A stretch of 64,000 bases of DNA from Nannochloropsis oceanica. Its lineage: Eukaryota; Sar; Eustigmatophyceae; Eustigmatales; Monodopsidaceae. This document shows, piece by piece, positions 11,178 to 22,359 of this stretch (its first letter is position 1; each line of letters begins with the position of its first letter). The notes under the pieces are model-generated. The model saw only the letters and a list, made by a program, of their open reading frames with translations, made no database searches and was not told where the DNA came from. Location of the stretch: NCBI GenBank assembly GCA_004519485.1, contig CP038128.1, positions 327,001 to 391,000 on the forward strand, given 5' to 3'. A program made the position numbers and the translations under genes.

Positions 11178-13269
11178 ATGGCACCCGTACCACGATGCAG
11201 TGTCTTCATAGTACTGCTGACTCTTGCGTTTCTCTGCGTAGTGACCCAAGGAGCCCTCCCCAAAATTCCCGGCACCAATCTTGTGCAGCGCTTTATCAAG
11301 GGCAAGCAGGCTGACCCCCGTGACCATGCCCCCGACGCAGCCATGTCAGAGGAGGACTTCCACCAGGCCACGGCTCCGGTGCTGGCAGAAGATATCACCG
11401 AGGCCATTTCCAAGCCACAACGCCGCAGGTATGATTGGAGGGATGGGCAAGACGGGGGACACAGGGCGGGCGATAGGAGGGCTTCCCTCCCTAAGCACTG
11501 CATTACGCATGTGTTGGAGAGCCACACATGGACGCCTATTAAACCACCCCGAATTTCCATCACATGTTCCTGCCTCTCAATCCATACTTATACAACCTAC
11601 TCCCTGTAATTCCCTCCTCCTTCCCTCCCTAGGAAACGCGACATGGTCAAGTCCCGCTTTGGCAAGATCCGTGCCACGGTATTTCCGATCGAAAACAAGG
11701 AATGCCGCAAGTTTTTTATGATGAGCGGGATGATGTTTTTTATTATCTACGTTTACACGGTTGTCCGTGACACGAAGGACACGCTCATCGTCTCGTCCTG
11801 CGGGGCCGAAGCCATTACATTCCTCAAGGTTTACGGGGTGTTGCCTGCCTCGGCCTTGTTCATGGTTGCGTATGCCAAAGCATCGAATGCACTGAGTAAA
11901 AAGACATTATTCTATGCGACATCCGCTCCCTTCTTCATTTTTTATGCGGTGTTCTGCACGCTGATCTACCCGAATCGTAACCTGTTGATGCCGAACATTC
12001 CCGCGCAAGCAGGGGGGTTGGGGTTTATGATTTCTCTGGTCAAGAATTGGGATTATTCCTTGTTCTATGTCGTGTCCGAGTTGTTCGGGAGTGTGGGTGT
12101 CTCGGTGCTCTTCTGGCAGCTCGCGAACGAGATCATTAAGGTGGACGAAGCTAAGCGTTTTTATCCTCTATTTGGTCAGCTGGCCAATATTGCGCCTATT
12201 GCTGCAGGGCAGACGGTTGTGCTATCTTCGCACATGACTGACCCTATGAGTAAAGACCCTTTCCTGAAGAGCATTCAGTTAATTACTGTCTTTATTATGA
12301 TCTCGGGGGCGGCGATTATGGCCCTATACAAGGGGATTACCACGCTGGTGGACCAGGAGAACGCGGCAGCGAGTGCAAAAGGGGGTGAGGGGACCGCGTC
12401 AGCCTCGGCTGTGGCGAGCAAGAAGAAGAGAAAGCCCAAGATGAGCCTGGGGGAAAGCTTTAAGTTCCTGCTGACCAACCGGTATTTGGCGTGTATGGCG
12501 ATCCTGGTGGTGTCGTATGGCCTGGCCATCAATTTCACCGAGGTGAGGAAGGAAGGAGGGAGGGAGGGGAGGAAAGGATGGACACGTTTGGTTGTTGTTG
12601 TAATTTATAGAAAAGAAACATTCCTTCTCACACACTGACACACCCACCCCTCCCACCCACTTTCCCTCCTTCCCTCCCCTCCCGCAGGTCATGTGGAAGA
12701 GCCAAGTGAAGCTCCTCTACCAAGACAAGCGAAAGTACCAGCAGTTCATGGGCAACTATTCCACGATGATGGGAGCCACCACCTTCGTCGTCATCTTCTT
12801 TGGGTCGCAAATCGTCAAGACTTTTGGAATGAAAGTTGGAGCCTTGACCACTCCCATCATGCTTGGCTTGTTGGCTGCACCCTTTTTCGGGTACATTATA
12901 TTTGGTGGAATTTCGAGCAAGGGAGTATCGTCACCCAAGGCCCTGCAGACAGCGGTGTGGGTTGGATTGGTCCAGAATATCTTGTCGAAATCGATTAAGT
13001 ATGCTTTGTTTGATCCCACCAAGGAGATGGCTTACATCCCCTTGGGGCAGGAGGAGAAGACCAAGGGCAAGGCCGCGATTGATGTGCTGGCGGCGCGTAT
13101 CGGGAAGAGTGGTGGGGCGCTGTTACAGCAGGCGATTGTCCTCTTCTTTGGGAATATCATTGATGGGGCCCCAGTGGTGGTGGGCCTGTTTTATATCGTC
13201 ATTTTTGCCTGGCTGTTCGCCGCCAATTCATTGGGCAACCAATTCGAAGAGGTGTCCAAAAATAAGTAA
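11178..13269 (+). CDS. Plastid-type ATP/ADP antiporter (NTT family)
   Basis: NTT/TLC carriers exchange ATP for ADP plus phosphate across the plastid envelope. Exons: 11178-11428, 11633-12542, 12688-13269. Intron 1 (CGCCGCAG|GTATGA to CTCCCTAG, 204 bp) is phase 2; intron 2 (GAG|GTGAGG to CCCGCAG, 145 bp) is phase 0 and rejoins INFTE to VMWKSQVKLLY, the NTT core motif. The 580-residue protein begins with a signal peptide (MAPVPRCSVFIVLLTLAF, cut near TQG-ALP), an acidic linker, then about 11-12 membrane helices including VRDTKDTLIV, FWQLANEIIKVDEAKRFYPL (NTT hallmark) and NYSTMMGATTF. The leader lacks the F-x-P step of stromal proteins, so one of the outer plastid membranes is possible. A charged cytosolic loop rich in Lys/Ala (about residues 325-350) precedes the second half. 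Confidence 0.93.
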
Positions 13270-13689
13270 ACATATAATTCTTAGGTTTAAAGGAGAGAGA
13301 CGAAGTTAGGGGAAGGGATGCGAGAAGAAAGGCGAAGCACGCAATAGGAACGTACGCGCCCACGCGTCACAAACGTGCGGTGTGCAAAGCAGCAAAAAAC
13401 ACAACCAATGCCTCTATACATCAATCGACCCTTAACCGATCGACCGACACAAAGAAACATGCGCGATATAAGGAATAAGCGTAGGGTTGTTCTTGTTTAC
13501 AATTTTCTCTTGATGTTAGTCTCCATGTAATTTTCTTAGCTTAGACTTCCACTCAAGTTAACATCGTACCACACGGTTCACACAAGCCAAATTTAAGCTG
13601 CTTACGACGAGCTGGGCAAGAACGCACATTCCACAGAACTGTTTTTTCCGGCGGATGATCCTGCTTAGCCCTCTCAAGTCACGGAAGCG
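13270..13689. other. Intergenic region
   Basis: 3' flank of the NTT gene and promoter of the aminotransferase gene. I see no ORF, RNA or repeat worth naming. Confidence 0.6.
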
Positions 13690-15078
13690 ATGCCTGCCCA
13701 ACTCTTGCCACCGCAGCAACCCACGTCACGTCTCCGTCGACGACCGAGACCCGGGTGGCAGCAGCAGCCCACGACGATCGCGACTTTGCTCCTGGCCTTG
13801 ATATATTCCGCGCACGCGTACATCCCTCTCCCACGCCGCCCTATGACACCCAAGCCCTCTAGCCCGCACTTCAGTTCCGGACCCACCAAAAAACGCCCCG
13901 GCTACTCCCTCGGCAACATACCCATTAACACGCTCGGCCGCTCACACCGCTCCCCCGAGTGCCTGGCACGTATTCGATTGGCACTTGATCTCACCCGCGA
14001 CATACTTGGCATTCCCGTGGACTATCGCCTGGCCTTGCTCCCTGGCGGTGGCGACACGGGTGCCTATGAAGCATCGCTGTGGTCATTAGTGGGGGCAGAA
14101 GGCGTGCCTGTTGAAGCCTTGGTATGGGATGCATTTAGCAGTGGCTGGCACGACGACTTGGTCAACCAACTTCGCATAAAAAAGGTCCGGGAAAATTCGG
14201 CGCCTTACGGTGAGCTCCCGGATTTGTCAAGGGTAAATGCTAAAGACCATGACGTGTGCTTTGTTTGGAATGGCACCACCAGCGGGGTCTGCCTCCCCGA
14301 TGACGGTGCGCCTTGGATTCCTTCACCAGGTCCTGGAAGAGGAAGAGGGCTCACGGTATGTGATGCGACCTCGGCCTGTTTCTGCATGAGATTGCCGTGG
14401 GACAAGTTAGATGTGACGACTTTCTCCTGGCAAAAAGCCCTCGGTGGGGAAGGAGCACATGGAATGATGGTCCTGTCACCTCGGGCGTTGGCAAGGCTGG
14501 AAGACAATGCACAGTCTGGGCTGCTGTCATCGCGTCAGATTCCCAAGCTGCTGCGCTTGGCAGGGGACGTGAAAACAGGCCTGGTCCCAGACGGGTTGTG
14601 GGAGGGGTCAACCATTAATACGCCTTCTATGCTGTGTCTCGAAGATTACCTCGATGCGTTAAGCTGGGTACAGAGGGAGGGAGGCCTGGACGGTATGATT
14701 GCTCGGAGTCGGGCAAATTTAGCAGCGGTGGAGGAGTTTGTGGAGGGCAGGCCGTGGTTATCGTTTTTGGCGAAGGACAAGCGGACGCGATCCTCGACGA
14801 GTATTTGTTTGGAGGTGGGGGGATGGGGGGGTCACGTAGTAGGAGAGGGAGGGAGGGAAGGAGGGAATGGTTACAGTAAGAAGAAGGTCGCGGAACAGTT
14901 GAAGACGATGGTTAGGTTGTTGGAGGAGGAGGACTTGGCGTATGATATTGCTTCGTATCGAGACGCCCCTTCGGGGTTAAGGGTTTGGGGAGGCCCGACT
15001 GTGGAGAGGGAGGATGTCGAAAGGTTGATGCCTTGGATTGCGTGGGCATATGAGCACGTCAAAGCAACCACTACATAG
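13690..15078 (+). CDS. serC: Phosphoserine aminotransferase, plastid
   Basis: Converts 3-phosphohydroxypyruvate and glutamate to O-phosphoserine in the phosphorylated serine pathway, with pyridoxal phosphate. No intron; 462 residues from the ATG at 13690. Residues 25-42 form a signal peptide ending SAHAY-IPLPRRP, a plastid leader with Tyr in place of Phe. The fold-type I core begins SLGNIPINTLGRSHRSPE, with the PLP phosphate-binding LLPGGGDTGAYEA, the cofactor-pocket VWNGTTSGVCLP, the acidic LTVCDATSACF, and FSWQKALGGEGAHGM in which Lys249 is the Schiff-base lysine. LWEGSTINTPSMLCLEDY closes the active site. Motifs fit the SerC subgroup found in alpha-proteobacteria and Methanosarcina (TIGR01365-like) rather than the E. 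coli type. A Gly-rich insert (GGWGGHVVGEGGREGG, about residues 377-392) is a local addition. Confidence 0.88.
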   Translation: MPAQLLPPQQPTSRLRRRPRPGWQQQPTTIATLLLALIYSAHAYIPLPRRPMTPKPSSPHFSSGPTKKRPGYSLGNIPINTLGRSHRSPECLARIRLALDLTRDILGIPVDYRLALLPGGGDTGAYEASLWSLVGAEGVPVEALVWDAFSSGWHDDLVNQLRIKKVRENSAPYGELPDLSRVNAKDHDVCFVWNGTTSGVCLPDDGAPWIPSPGPGRGRGLTVCDATSACFCMRLPWDKLDVTTFSWQKALGGEGAHGMMVLSPRALARLEDNAQSGLLSSRQIPKLLRLAGDVKTGLVPDGLWEGSTINTPSMLCLEDYLDALSWVQREGGLDGMIARSRANLAAVEEFVEGRPWLSFLAKDKRTRSSTSICLEVGGWGGHVVGEGGREGGNGYSKKKVAEQLKTMVRLLEEEDLAYDIASYRDAPSGLRVWGGPTVEREDVERLMPWIAWAYEHVKATTT

Positions 15079-16067
15079 AGTGAAGGGAAAAAGAGGGTGA
15101 TGAGAGACAGAGGAAGAAAAAGATTTAGTACAACAAATGAAGGGATGAAGGAACATGTGTATGAACCATAGCGCAAGAAAAGAGGCGAATGGAACGGGGG
15201 GGAAACGGCGGATCTGGTTGAGTCTCAACAGGTAGCTGCTTATTTCATTTTCCCGTCAGTAAACCAAATCCTTCCCTTCTCCTTATTCTTCTCATACCAC
15301 GTCTTCACCACATTCAATTTTCTTATATTCGATATCGTTATTCAACTGCTTGCTCTTATCTGACTGAAGTACAAAGAGAGACTACGCACGCTTCCGTTCC
15401 GCTAGTCCATTTCTCTTCTTACACTTATACCACGCAGAAACAGCACAAGGAATTATCTTGTTCCCTTTTTGCTTTCCCCCTTTTAAGTCCGTCGTATATT
15501 TCAATTGAGGATCTCTCTCTCTCTCCCGTTGCCACTAATCGATTTTTTAAATTTAAGATAGCGCGTGGGATACCGAAGGCTGCTCCTGGGCATTGCACAT
15601 TTGCGCGCCAATACCCCATTAGCCTCGCTCCGACACATCAAACACGAAAACGCACATGGAGAAAGCGAGGCAGAATTAAACATTACTTCCAAGCCTATCA
15701 TCTCCTCCCCTTCCCCCTGCCAAGACACAAGGAAAGGCAAACAAAACGGGAACATCCGCATTATCTTCTCTAAGATTCTTTATCTGCAGCTCTCCGCCTT
15801 CTCCAACCCTCGTTACAACACTGGATTGAAGTCGTTGTCCTCGAACGTTTGATAATATGTACTTATTACATGTCTATCCATTTTGAGGAGGGTCTCCTAA
15901 GTCGAAACGACTCTTTCTCCTTTTGTGCTTTATACAAAGACAACCGCATGCCTTCGCCTTCCACCTCTTCCGATCCACCCGTCTTCCTTAACTATTGTGT
16001 TCATTTTTATGCACATTCCCTCTGTCCCTCCGTGCCTCCGTTCCACCCGTTTTCACCATTACCATCT
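15079..16067. other. Intergenic between convergent genes
   Basis: About 1 kb of AT-rich 3' flank serving the aminotransferase (+) and the second Mpv17-like gene (-). ORFs at 15565-15852 and 15849-16250 have no domain; the latter is antisense to the Mpv17 C-terminus. Confidence 0.55.
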
Positions 16068-17387
16068 TCACGAAGTCAATTCATCTTCCACGTGCACCGG
16101 TACCGTGACCATTTGTTCTCTACGCGCTTGTTTCGACGCTGCCGCTGCCACAGCCTCCGAGAAATTCGCGACGACAGGCATGGATACGTTGTCCGACAAT
16201 TCAGCAGTCACCGATTCCTCCCCTACCTTGGTCGGCTCATCTTTAGATAGCAAAACTCCAGGTGCATGACCCCCATCTCCACCCAACGAAATCCCTGCAG
16301 CTTCCGCTGCTGCTACCGCTTTCTCTGCATCAGCGTTCGCGGCCTCCCTGGACAGGATGGTGACCCACAGAATCTCAACCAAGTCCACCCACAGCAAGCG
16401 ATTCTCTACAGGGATAAATCCGTACGTCACCACATGTGCCAACGGCCATAGCTTCAACCCTGAGGTGATCAAGCTGAAACTCGTCGACTTTACCGTCCCG
16501 ACAATCTCGCCTAGTGCCTCCCTTTTCATGGCTCCCAGCAAGAAAATATAACATCCATTCCAAATCGGTGACCACACTAGTTGATCCACCGTGATCTTGG
16601 GAAAAGTCGTCCACCACCCCTCCCAGCCCAACCAATCGAAAAAACCCTCCGACACCCCATACCATAAATGCGACAATGGGCCATGTCCGATAAACCCTGC
16701 AGCTGCCGACCGCGCCACCCGGCCTCGGTCAATCTCTCCGAGCGTCTTGCCCTCATACAGCTGTGCCACCGTATCCCCCAAAGTATATACACTCCCACTC
16801 GTGATAGCCTTCACCATAATAGGATGCAACGTCAACACGTCCATGTATCCGTCCCAATTATCCAAGGGAATCCGAGTGAAAATCTCAACAGGTGTCCAGC
16901 CACGCCACGAGTCCAAATCGACCGTCACTACTTTGGCAAGCACCACGGCGGCCACCAGAGAGATCATCCCGACGTTCACGAGGAAATTAAACTGACGGGA
17001 ATCGATACCGTTGGCAGCAGCGAATCTACGGGCGAGATCTTGTGGGGAGGCGCTGGAGTCGTCGGAAGAATTGAGGGATGTTTCGAGGGAGGTGATGGGG
17101 GCGAAGGAGGACGAAGGCTCTGTGGACTGCTTCTTCTTGTCAGCCACGCTGTTATCCTCCGCCACGGATGGGGTCTTGATCCACAGGCGGGAAGAAAGCA
17201 CATTGCGTGGAGTTTGACCGAAGGTGGGGCTGGGGTGGTGACTGATAAAGCTGGTGCTGCTGCCAGTGCTGCGGCCGAAGGTCTGACACTGCTGCCGGGG
17301 CAGACGAGGCATGACAAACCCACGCACGGCACCCAAGCAGAGCGTCAGTCCCGCCAGCGCGGCCATCAAGGCGTCTTGTCGCCTCAT
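16068..17387 (-). CDS. Second Mpv17/PMP22-like membrane protein, plastid-addressed
   Basis: Intron-less, 439 residues from the ATG at 17387 (MRRQDALMAALAG). The leader ends AVRGF-VMPRLPRQQ, the same form as in the desaturase at 44774-45868, so plastid targeting is likely. A Ser-rich linker (to about 125) is followed by one extra helix (NVGMISLVAAVVLAKVV) and then the Mpv17 unit: YMDVLTLHPIMVKAITSGSV, LGDTVAQLYEGK, ARSAAAGFIGHGPLSHLWYG, ITVDQLVWSPIWNGCYIFLL, and a changed signature LKLWPLAHVVTYGFIPVENR where Mpv17 has W.VWP..Q..NF..VP..-R. An Ala/Glu tail of about 90 residues ends the protein. An in-frame ATG at 17537 would put 50 non-conserved residues before the signal peptide, so I reject it. 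Larger than usual for the family (about 180-260). Confidence 0.8.
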   Translation of the reverse strand: MRRQDALMAALAGLTLCLGAVRGFVMPRLPRQQCQTFGRSTGSSTSFISHHPSPTFGQTPRNVLSSRLWIKTPSVAEDNSVADKKKQSTEPSSSFAPITSLETSLNSSDDSSASPQDLARRFAAANGIDSRQFNFLVNVGMISLVAAVVLAKVVTVDLDSWRGWTPVEIFTRIPLDNWDGYMDVLTLHPIMVKAITSGSVYTLGDTVAQLYEGKTLGEIDRGRVARSAAAGFIGHGPLSHLWYGVSEGFFDWLGWEGWWTTFPKITVDQLVWSPIWNGCYIFLLGAMKREALGEIVGTVKSTSFSLITSGLKLWPLAHVVTYGFIPVENRLLWVDLVEILWVTILSREAANADAEKAVAAAEAAGISLGGDGGHAPGVLLSKDEPTKVGEESVTAELSDNVSMPVVANFSEAVAAAASKQARREQMVTVPVHVEDELTS

Positions 17388-17908
17388 CCTTGTGCTCTGT
17401 GGGTAGCAAGTGGGTAGGATCGGGTGTACAGAGCATGGTGTAAGTGGTTTGGTGCGCTGGGGTAAGTACTCTTGAGTTTCAGAGCCTCGCTGACTCCAAT
17501 CGCGATCTTGACTGCTTGCGATGATCTTCGGGTCCAATCGCCCTCAGGCTCCATGTGATGCACGTGAGGCATATTATGGTGAGCGGTGTAGTGGACTGTG
17601 TGTGCGTATGGGAAGCAAAAAGGTAAGGCGGTAATTGCTGCTGCTTCTGCTGAGCTGGGGGGACATCTCCGGAGACTTAGCCAGCTGAGACTGAGATTTC
17701 GATTCGAAAGAGGGAACGGTAACGACGGTTTTTGTGCGTCACGCGCGAGGAAGTTGGCCGCTTCTTATCCTTCTCCAGTACATCTGTTTGTCATGTTTCT
17801 GCTCCTGTTGAATTGGCTTGTGGTCGTACCCATTCCAACTAAGACACCAAAGGCTGACCGACCTCCCCACCCCTCCCTCCCCTCCCACTCACAACACCTA
17901 CACAGACC
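17388..17908. promoter_or_regulatory. Divergent promoter region, Mpv17-like (-) / HCF173-like (+)
   Basis: 520 bases between the start codons of two plastid-addressed genes pointing away from each other. The right end is a CT-rich stretch (17860-17890) just before the HCF173-like ATG. No other gene seen. Confidence 0.45.
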
Positions 17909-19912
17909 ATGAGGTTGTCGTCGCCCATCTGTCTTCTGGCTTTTGCGGCCTGCTTTCTAGTCATCTCACATGCTTTTGTTGGGATCACACCGATCCCTAT
18001 GCATTCCACCAGCCTCTGTCGAAGCCGACACCCCGTGCGCATCATCGTCAGCATGGCTGACGGCGAGGGAGGGGAAACCAAGCCCAAAGGCAAGGGATGG
18101 GTACGTGTAGGGTATGGTGAACAGGATGTGAGAGGGCATGTCTAAGTCTACTTGAGCAGTGACATGTCAAGAGTCAGAGGCTGCCTTTCGAGCAGCCCTG
18201 AAGCTTCGCTATTGAAGAGATAGCCAGGGTAGCACCTCCCACCTTCCCAAAAAACTTAAACATCTTCCTATTCTTCCCCCTATTCCCATCATCAAATTAC
18301 ACAGCCCGTGGGCAGAGCCCTCCGCACCTTTCTCTCCTTCAATGGCCCTCGTTTTTTCACCGGCCGTAGCAACAAAAAGGGAGCCGCTTCCGCGAGCGCT
18401 GCTATTGCCTTGGCCACTCCTGTCCAGCTCGGTGCCAATCTTCCTTTGGGACACGGTGTGGTCCTAGTTACAGGTGCTACAGGTGGGGTGGGCCGTCGTG
18501 TGGTCAGTCTGCTTTTGGAGAAAGGCCTGCGTGTCCGTGCATTGGCACGAAACGAGCAAAAAGCTCTAGCCATGCTGAGTGCGGGAAAGAGGCCTGACCC
18601 GGCCTCCAGTCGGTTGGAAGTCGTCACTGCTGATATTCGCGATGCGGCTAGCTTGACACCTGAGATTATGGAGGGGGTGGTTGCAGTGGTGGGATGTACA
18701 GCTGCGATTGTCCAACCGAAGACCGGGGACTCGGAAGACCGAGCGAAATATTACCAGGGTATTGTGTTTTACGAACCGGAGACGTTAGATAGCCCTGAGG
18801 AGACTGATTACAAGGGGGTACAGAATGTCTTGGCGGCGGCGAAAAAATATGGGGATGTGGGAGGTACGAAGAAATTGTATTCCTGCAGCCCGGCTTTCAT
18901 TGATCGATGGCAGGATTTTGCGAGTCTGGATGATGTGGTGATGGGAGGGAGGAGTGACTCTAAGTTTAGCTTGGTGCCGGGGGCGGGGGAGGAGGGGAAT
19001 GACGATAGTCCAAGTAGGATTGCGGGGGTCTTTGAAGGGGTGGTAACAACCGATAGAGGATTCGCGAGTGGCGGATTCACGTCAATGAGGACCAGGAATT
19101 TGGAGCCGGCGTTAGATTTGACGGGGTACGAGGGGATTAGGTTGAGGGTAAAGGGGGACGGGAATACGTACAAGATCATCTTGAGGGACTCGGATCAGTG
19201 GGACGGCCCGAGTTGGAGTACCATGGTCCCGACGAAGGACGGGATCTGGGAGGATCTGGAGGTGCCCTTCGCGAGCTTGATCCCTGTGGCACGGACGAGG
19301 AGCATCCCGCCCGAGCAGCGGCAGCCGTTTAAATTGGATAGCGTTTTTGCGTTACAGATAATGCTGTCCAAATTTGCGTATGACGGGGAGGAAAACCCGA
19401 CGTACAAAAACGGCCCATTCAAGTTGGTGATTCAGTCCATTGAAGCTTACCAAGGCAATCAAGCCCCCCGCACTCCGCGATACGTCCACATTTCCTCTGC
19501 GGGTGTTGAACGCCCGGGGCGACCCGGGATTGTCTTGGAGGAGGAGCCGCCTGCTGTAAGGATGAATGACATGTTGGGCGGGATTCTGACTTATAAGCTG
19601 AAGGGAGAGGATGAGATTAGGGGGAGTGGATTGCCGTACACGATCATTCGGCCATGTGCGCTGACGGAGGAAGCGCCTAATATGCCTTTGCTTGTGGATG
19701 TAGGGGATACGATCAAGGGGAAGGTCAGTAGGGACGATGTGGCTAGGTTGGCGGTGGCGGCCTTGGCATGCCCGGATGCTTCTGATTTGACATTTGAGGT
19801 GAAGAGTACTATTCCCTTTTCGCAGGCCTGGACGGAGGAAGATGCCGCTAAGGTTCCATCGACGGATATGACCAAGGTATTTGCGGAAGTAAAAGGCAAG
19901 GTGGGAAAGTAG
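17909..19912 (+). CDS. HCF173-like atypical SDR with inserted CIA30 domain, plastid
   Basis: Plant and algal HCF173 binds psbA mRNA and is needed for translation of the photosystem II D1 protein; it is an NAD(P)-fold SDR split by a CIA30 (complex I intermediate-associated 30) domain, which is what is seen here. Exon 1 is 17909-18100, a 204 bp intron (TGG|GTACGT to TTACACAG) lies in phase 0, exon 2 is 18305-19912; 599 residues. Signal peptide ends SHAF-VGITPIP. SDR part 1: VVLVTGATGGVGRRVVSLLL (about residue 118), VRALARNEQKA, VVGCTAAIVQP. CIA30 domain from about 262 to 440: DDVVMGGRSDSKF, GFTSMRTRNLEPALDLTGYE, LRVKGDGNTYKIILRDSD. SDR part 2 resumes PRYVHISSAGVERPGR and SGLPYTIIRPCALTEE. HCF173 or its relative HCF244-like SDRs are both possible; the CIA30 insertion favours HCF173. 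Confidence 0.83.
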
Positions 19913-20342
19913 AATGAGGGAAGGAAAGGGAGGATAGATGGGGTGGTTTTGAGGAAGATGAAGAATTTGTGTAGGAAGCAAGTGATTTCACGTTGTTGAC
20001 TGGGCGATCGGTGTGAGAGACAATGAACAATTAAGAATAAATTAACAACAACAACAAAAGGAGGTTAAAGAACAGGGATTAAAAGACTTGGTTCGTTCTC
20101 GGGCAACTTCAACCCCAAAATCAACATAATCCCATGCGAAGCTACCCAGCAGCAAAAGCACGTGGTGATAGTGCCCTGTTTACTGTTCATGGTCTATAAA
20201 GACATCAAACACCCACATGAACACCTTGAAAATCATGCCCCGTTCCTTCCGACAACACAGACCGTAATAATCTGCGGAAGTCTTCCCCTTCCCTGTGACC
20301 TCCTCTCCCAAACCTCAAGCCGCCAACCAAGACGCCAAAGGC
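19913..20342. other. Intergenic region
   Basis: 3' flank of the HCF173-like gene and promoter of the IFRD gene. A short CAACAACAACAAAAG tract at 20045. No gene seen. Confidence 0.55.
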
Positions 20343-21717
20343 ATGGGCAAGAAAAGTAAGTACCGTCGTTACGTGGCACAATGCCTGTATGTCTTGAGCT
20401 GGCATACCATCTCTCTTCCCTTTAGGTGCGCGTGCCCTGGCCGCGGCAGGCAAAAAAGGAAAGGGCGCAGGATTGACAAGTGACGATGAACGCGAAAGCG
20501 TTACCTCTGAGGCCTCATTCCTCTCCCAAGAGGCTGTGGAGCATCCCGCTTCTGCGATCGTGGACGATTCGGTCGCAGGTTCAAACAGTAGAGTCGCTTC
20601 TCCTGCTTATGAGAACGAGGCGGATTTTGCTGAGGTGCTTGAAAAGCTGGCGGAGAAACGAACGTCGACCCGCGAGACTGGCTTGAAGGAGTTGACTGCA
20701 GGGCTTCGCTCGTACGCATTTGCCGATGCGGCGCAGGCAAACCGCGAAATAATCTTCTCGACTTTGATTAGTCTGATCCGCCGGGGTGGGGAGAAGGAGG
20801 GTGTGTTGTGTGCTGAGGCCTTGGGGTTGATGTTTTTGTTGATTGGACCGGAGGAAGACGAGATTTTCATGCAGATCCGCGGACCCTTGGAATATCTAGT
20901 GACGCGCGGGCAGCATGAAGAGGTGAGGGTGGAGGCTGCACGAGCTTTGGCGATGGGGTCATTTATTTGTAATACGGAGGAGGAGGTGACGTTGGCGAAC
21001 CTGTCGTTTTTCCAAGGCTTATTTTCGGGTGAAAGCGAGGGAGAAAGGGCCTCCGAAGAGCTCAAGGCTGCGGGCGTCGATTCTTGGGCACTTTTAGCGA
21101 CTGTTGCACCTAATGGCTACCACACGCATGAATTAAGGGTTCAGTTGCTAGAGGAGCTGCTGGGACTGCTGGATGCTTCGTCGGCTGAGTTGAAGGTGGC
21201 GGCGGGGGAGGGGTTGGCTTTGCTGCGTGAGTACTGGCGCCAGGTCCCTGTGGCCTCTCATGATGTATCGGCGGAGGAGGAGGATTTGCTGGAAAGTATT
21301 GTGGATAGATTGCGGGACATGGCTAGAGAGGGGAGTAAACGGATGAGTCGAAAAGATAAGAAAGCGCAGAGGGCGTCGTTTCGTGAGGTATACGCGGCAG
21401 TGGCGGAGGGACAGCCTCCAGAGGAGGTGATTAATTTTAGGACGCGGAGCTTTCGGTTGACAAGTTGGGTGAAGATGAAGCAGTTAGAATCGTTTCGAGA
21501 CTGTCTACAGGGGGGCTTGTTGGCGGCTTTTGGGACGAACCCGGTAATTCACGATGTGCTGGAAATCGACCCTGCGAGCTTCGAGACGCCGTTGGAGAGG
21601 AGAATGGTTGATAAAAACAGCGAATTGGGAAAGTGGAGGACGACGACCCGCTCCAGGAATCGTCGGACAAGAGAGAGTGCTAAGCATCATTTTACGGAGG
21701 ATGGGGAGGATAGTTAG
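20343..21717 (+). CDS. IFRD family protein (interferon-related developmental regulator)
   Basis: IFRD proteins are armadillo-like repeat proteins acting as transcriptional co-regulators and, in animals and yeast, as ribosome-associated factors. Exon 1 is only 13 bases (20343-20355, ATG GGC AAG AAA A), then a 70 bp intron (GTAAGT to CTTTAG) in phase 1, then exon 2 20426-21717; 434 residues starting MGKKSARALAAAGKKGKGAG. After an acidic Ser-rich stretch the family core starts at about 75 (EKLAEKRTSTRETGLKELTA), with IRRGGEKEGVLCAEALGLMF, VRVEAARALAMGSF, AAGVDSWALLATVAP, LKVAAGEGLALLREYW, and SKRMSRKDKKAQRASFREV, the most conserved IFRD block. It ends with the IFRD_C-like LTSWVKMKQLESFRDCLQGG. 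The tiny first exon fixes the start; the large exon alone has no ATG at the N-terminus. Confidence 0.9.
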
Positions 21718-22359
21718 AGGATTTGGGCGGTGGGGAGGTAGGTAAGTTTTAGAGAGGTGGAAGAGGGAAATGAGGGTAGTGACGGGAGAATGAAGGGGAG
21801 GAGAGATGTTTCAGGGAGCGCTGGGTTGAGAAGTCCAAGCGGTGATGAGTCAAAAATCATATAGATTGGTAGGTGTAGAGTTGTGCATGTGCTCGGACAT
21901 TTGCGTGCTGATGTACGTGCCTGCGGTATGCACAAGAAAAAAGGGGACGAGCGGGGGGGAAGGTTCTAGAGACCAGTATGAGGAAGAGACGAGATACAGT
22001 TGACTCACTACAGTAGTTCTCTTCCTAGCTTTCACAGAAAGACCTGAAAAGGTTACGACAAAGACGTAGTGCGTAACAACAAATAAAGAAAAGAACACTG
22101 GGAAACTCTGACACATAAGGCGCTGTGGAGCATATGACTCTATTCGTATTCCTGTATATTTACTCGCTCCGTGTTCTGTTTGTACACCTGCTTATCTGTT
22201 GCATAAAAAATAGATGTATGCATGCACAAAATATCAGTCTTTCTCTCAGTGCCACCAGTAGATTCGCCTGTCCCTCCTTCCTTCTCATCATGAAACAGCC
22301 CGTACTTCCCTCAAAAACGTTTTTCCAACCTAGCCATCCATCATCTAAACTGTCCGTCT
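21718..22359. other. Intergenic between convergent genes
   Basis: 640 bases of AT-rich flank between the IFRD (+) and DNAJC28-like (-) stop codons. No ORF, RNA or repeat that I can support. Confidence 0.55.

Noticed and set aside
16591-17417. Plus-strand ORFs across the second Mpv17-like gene
   Set aside because: Antisense to a gene with signature motifs and a plastid leader.
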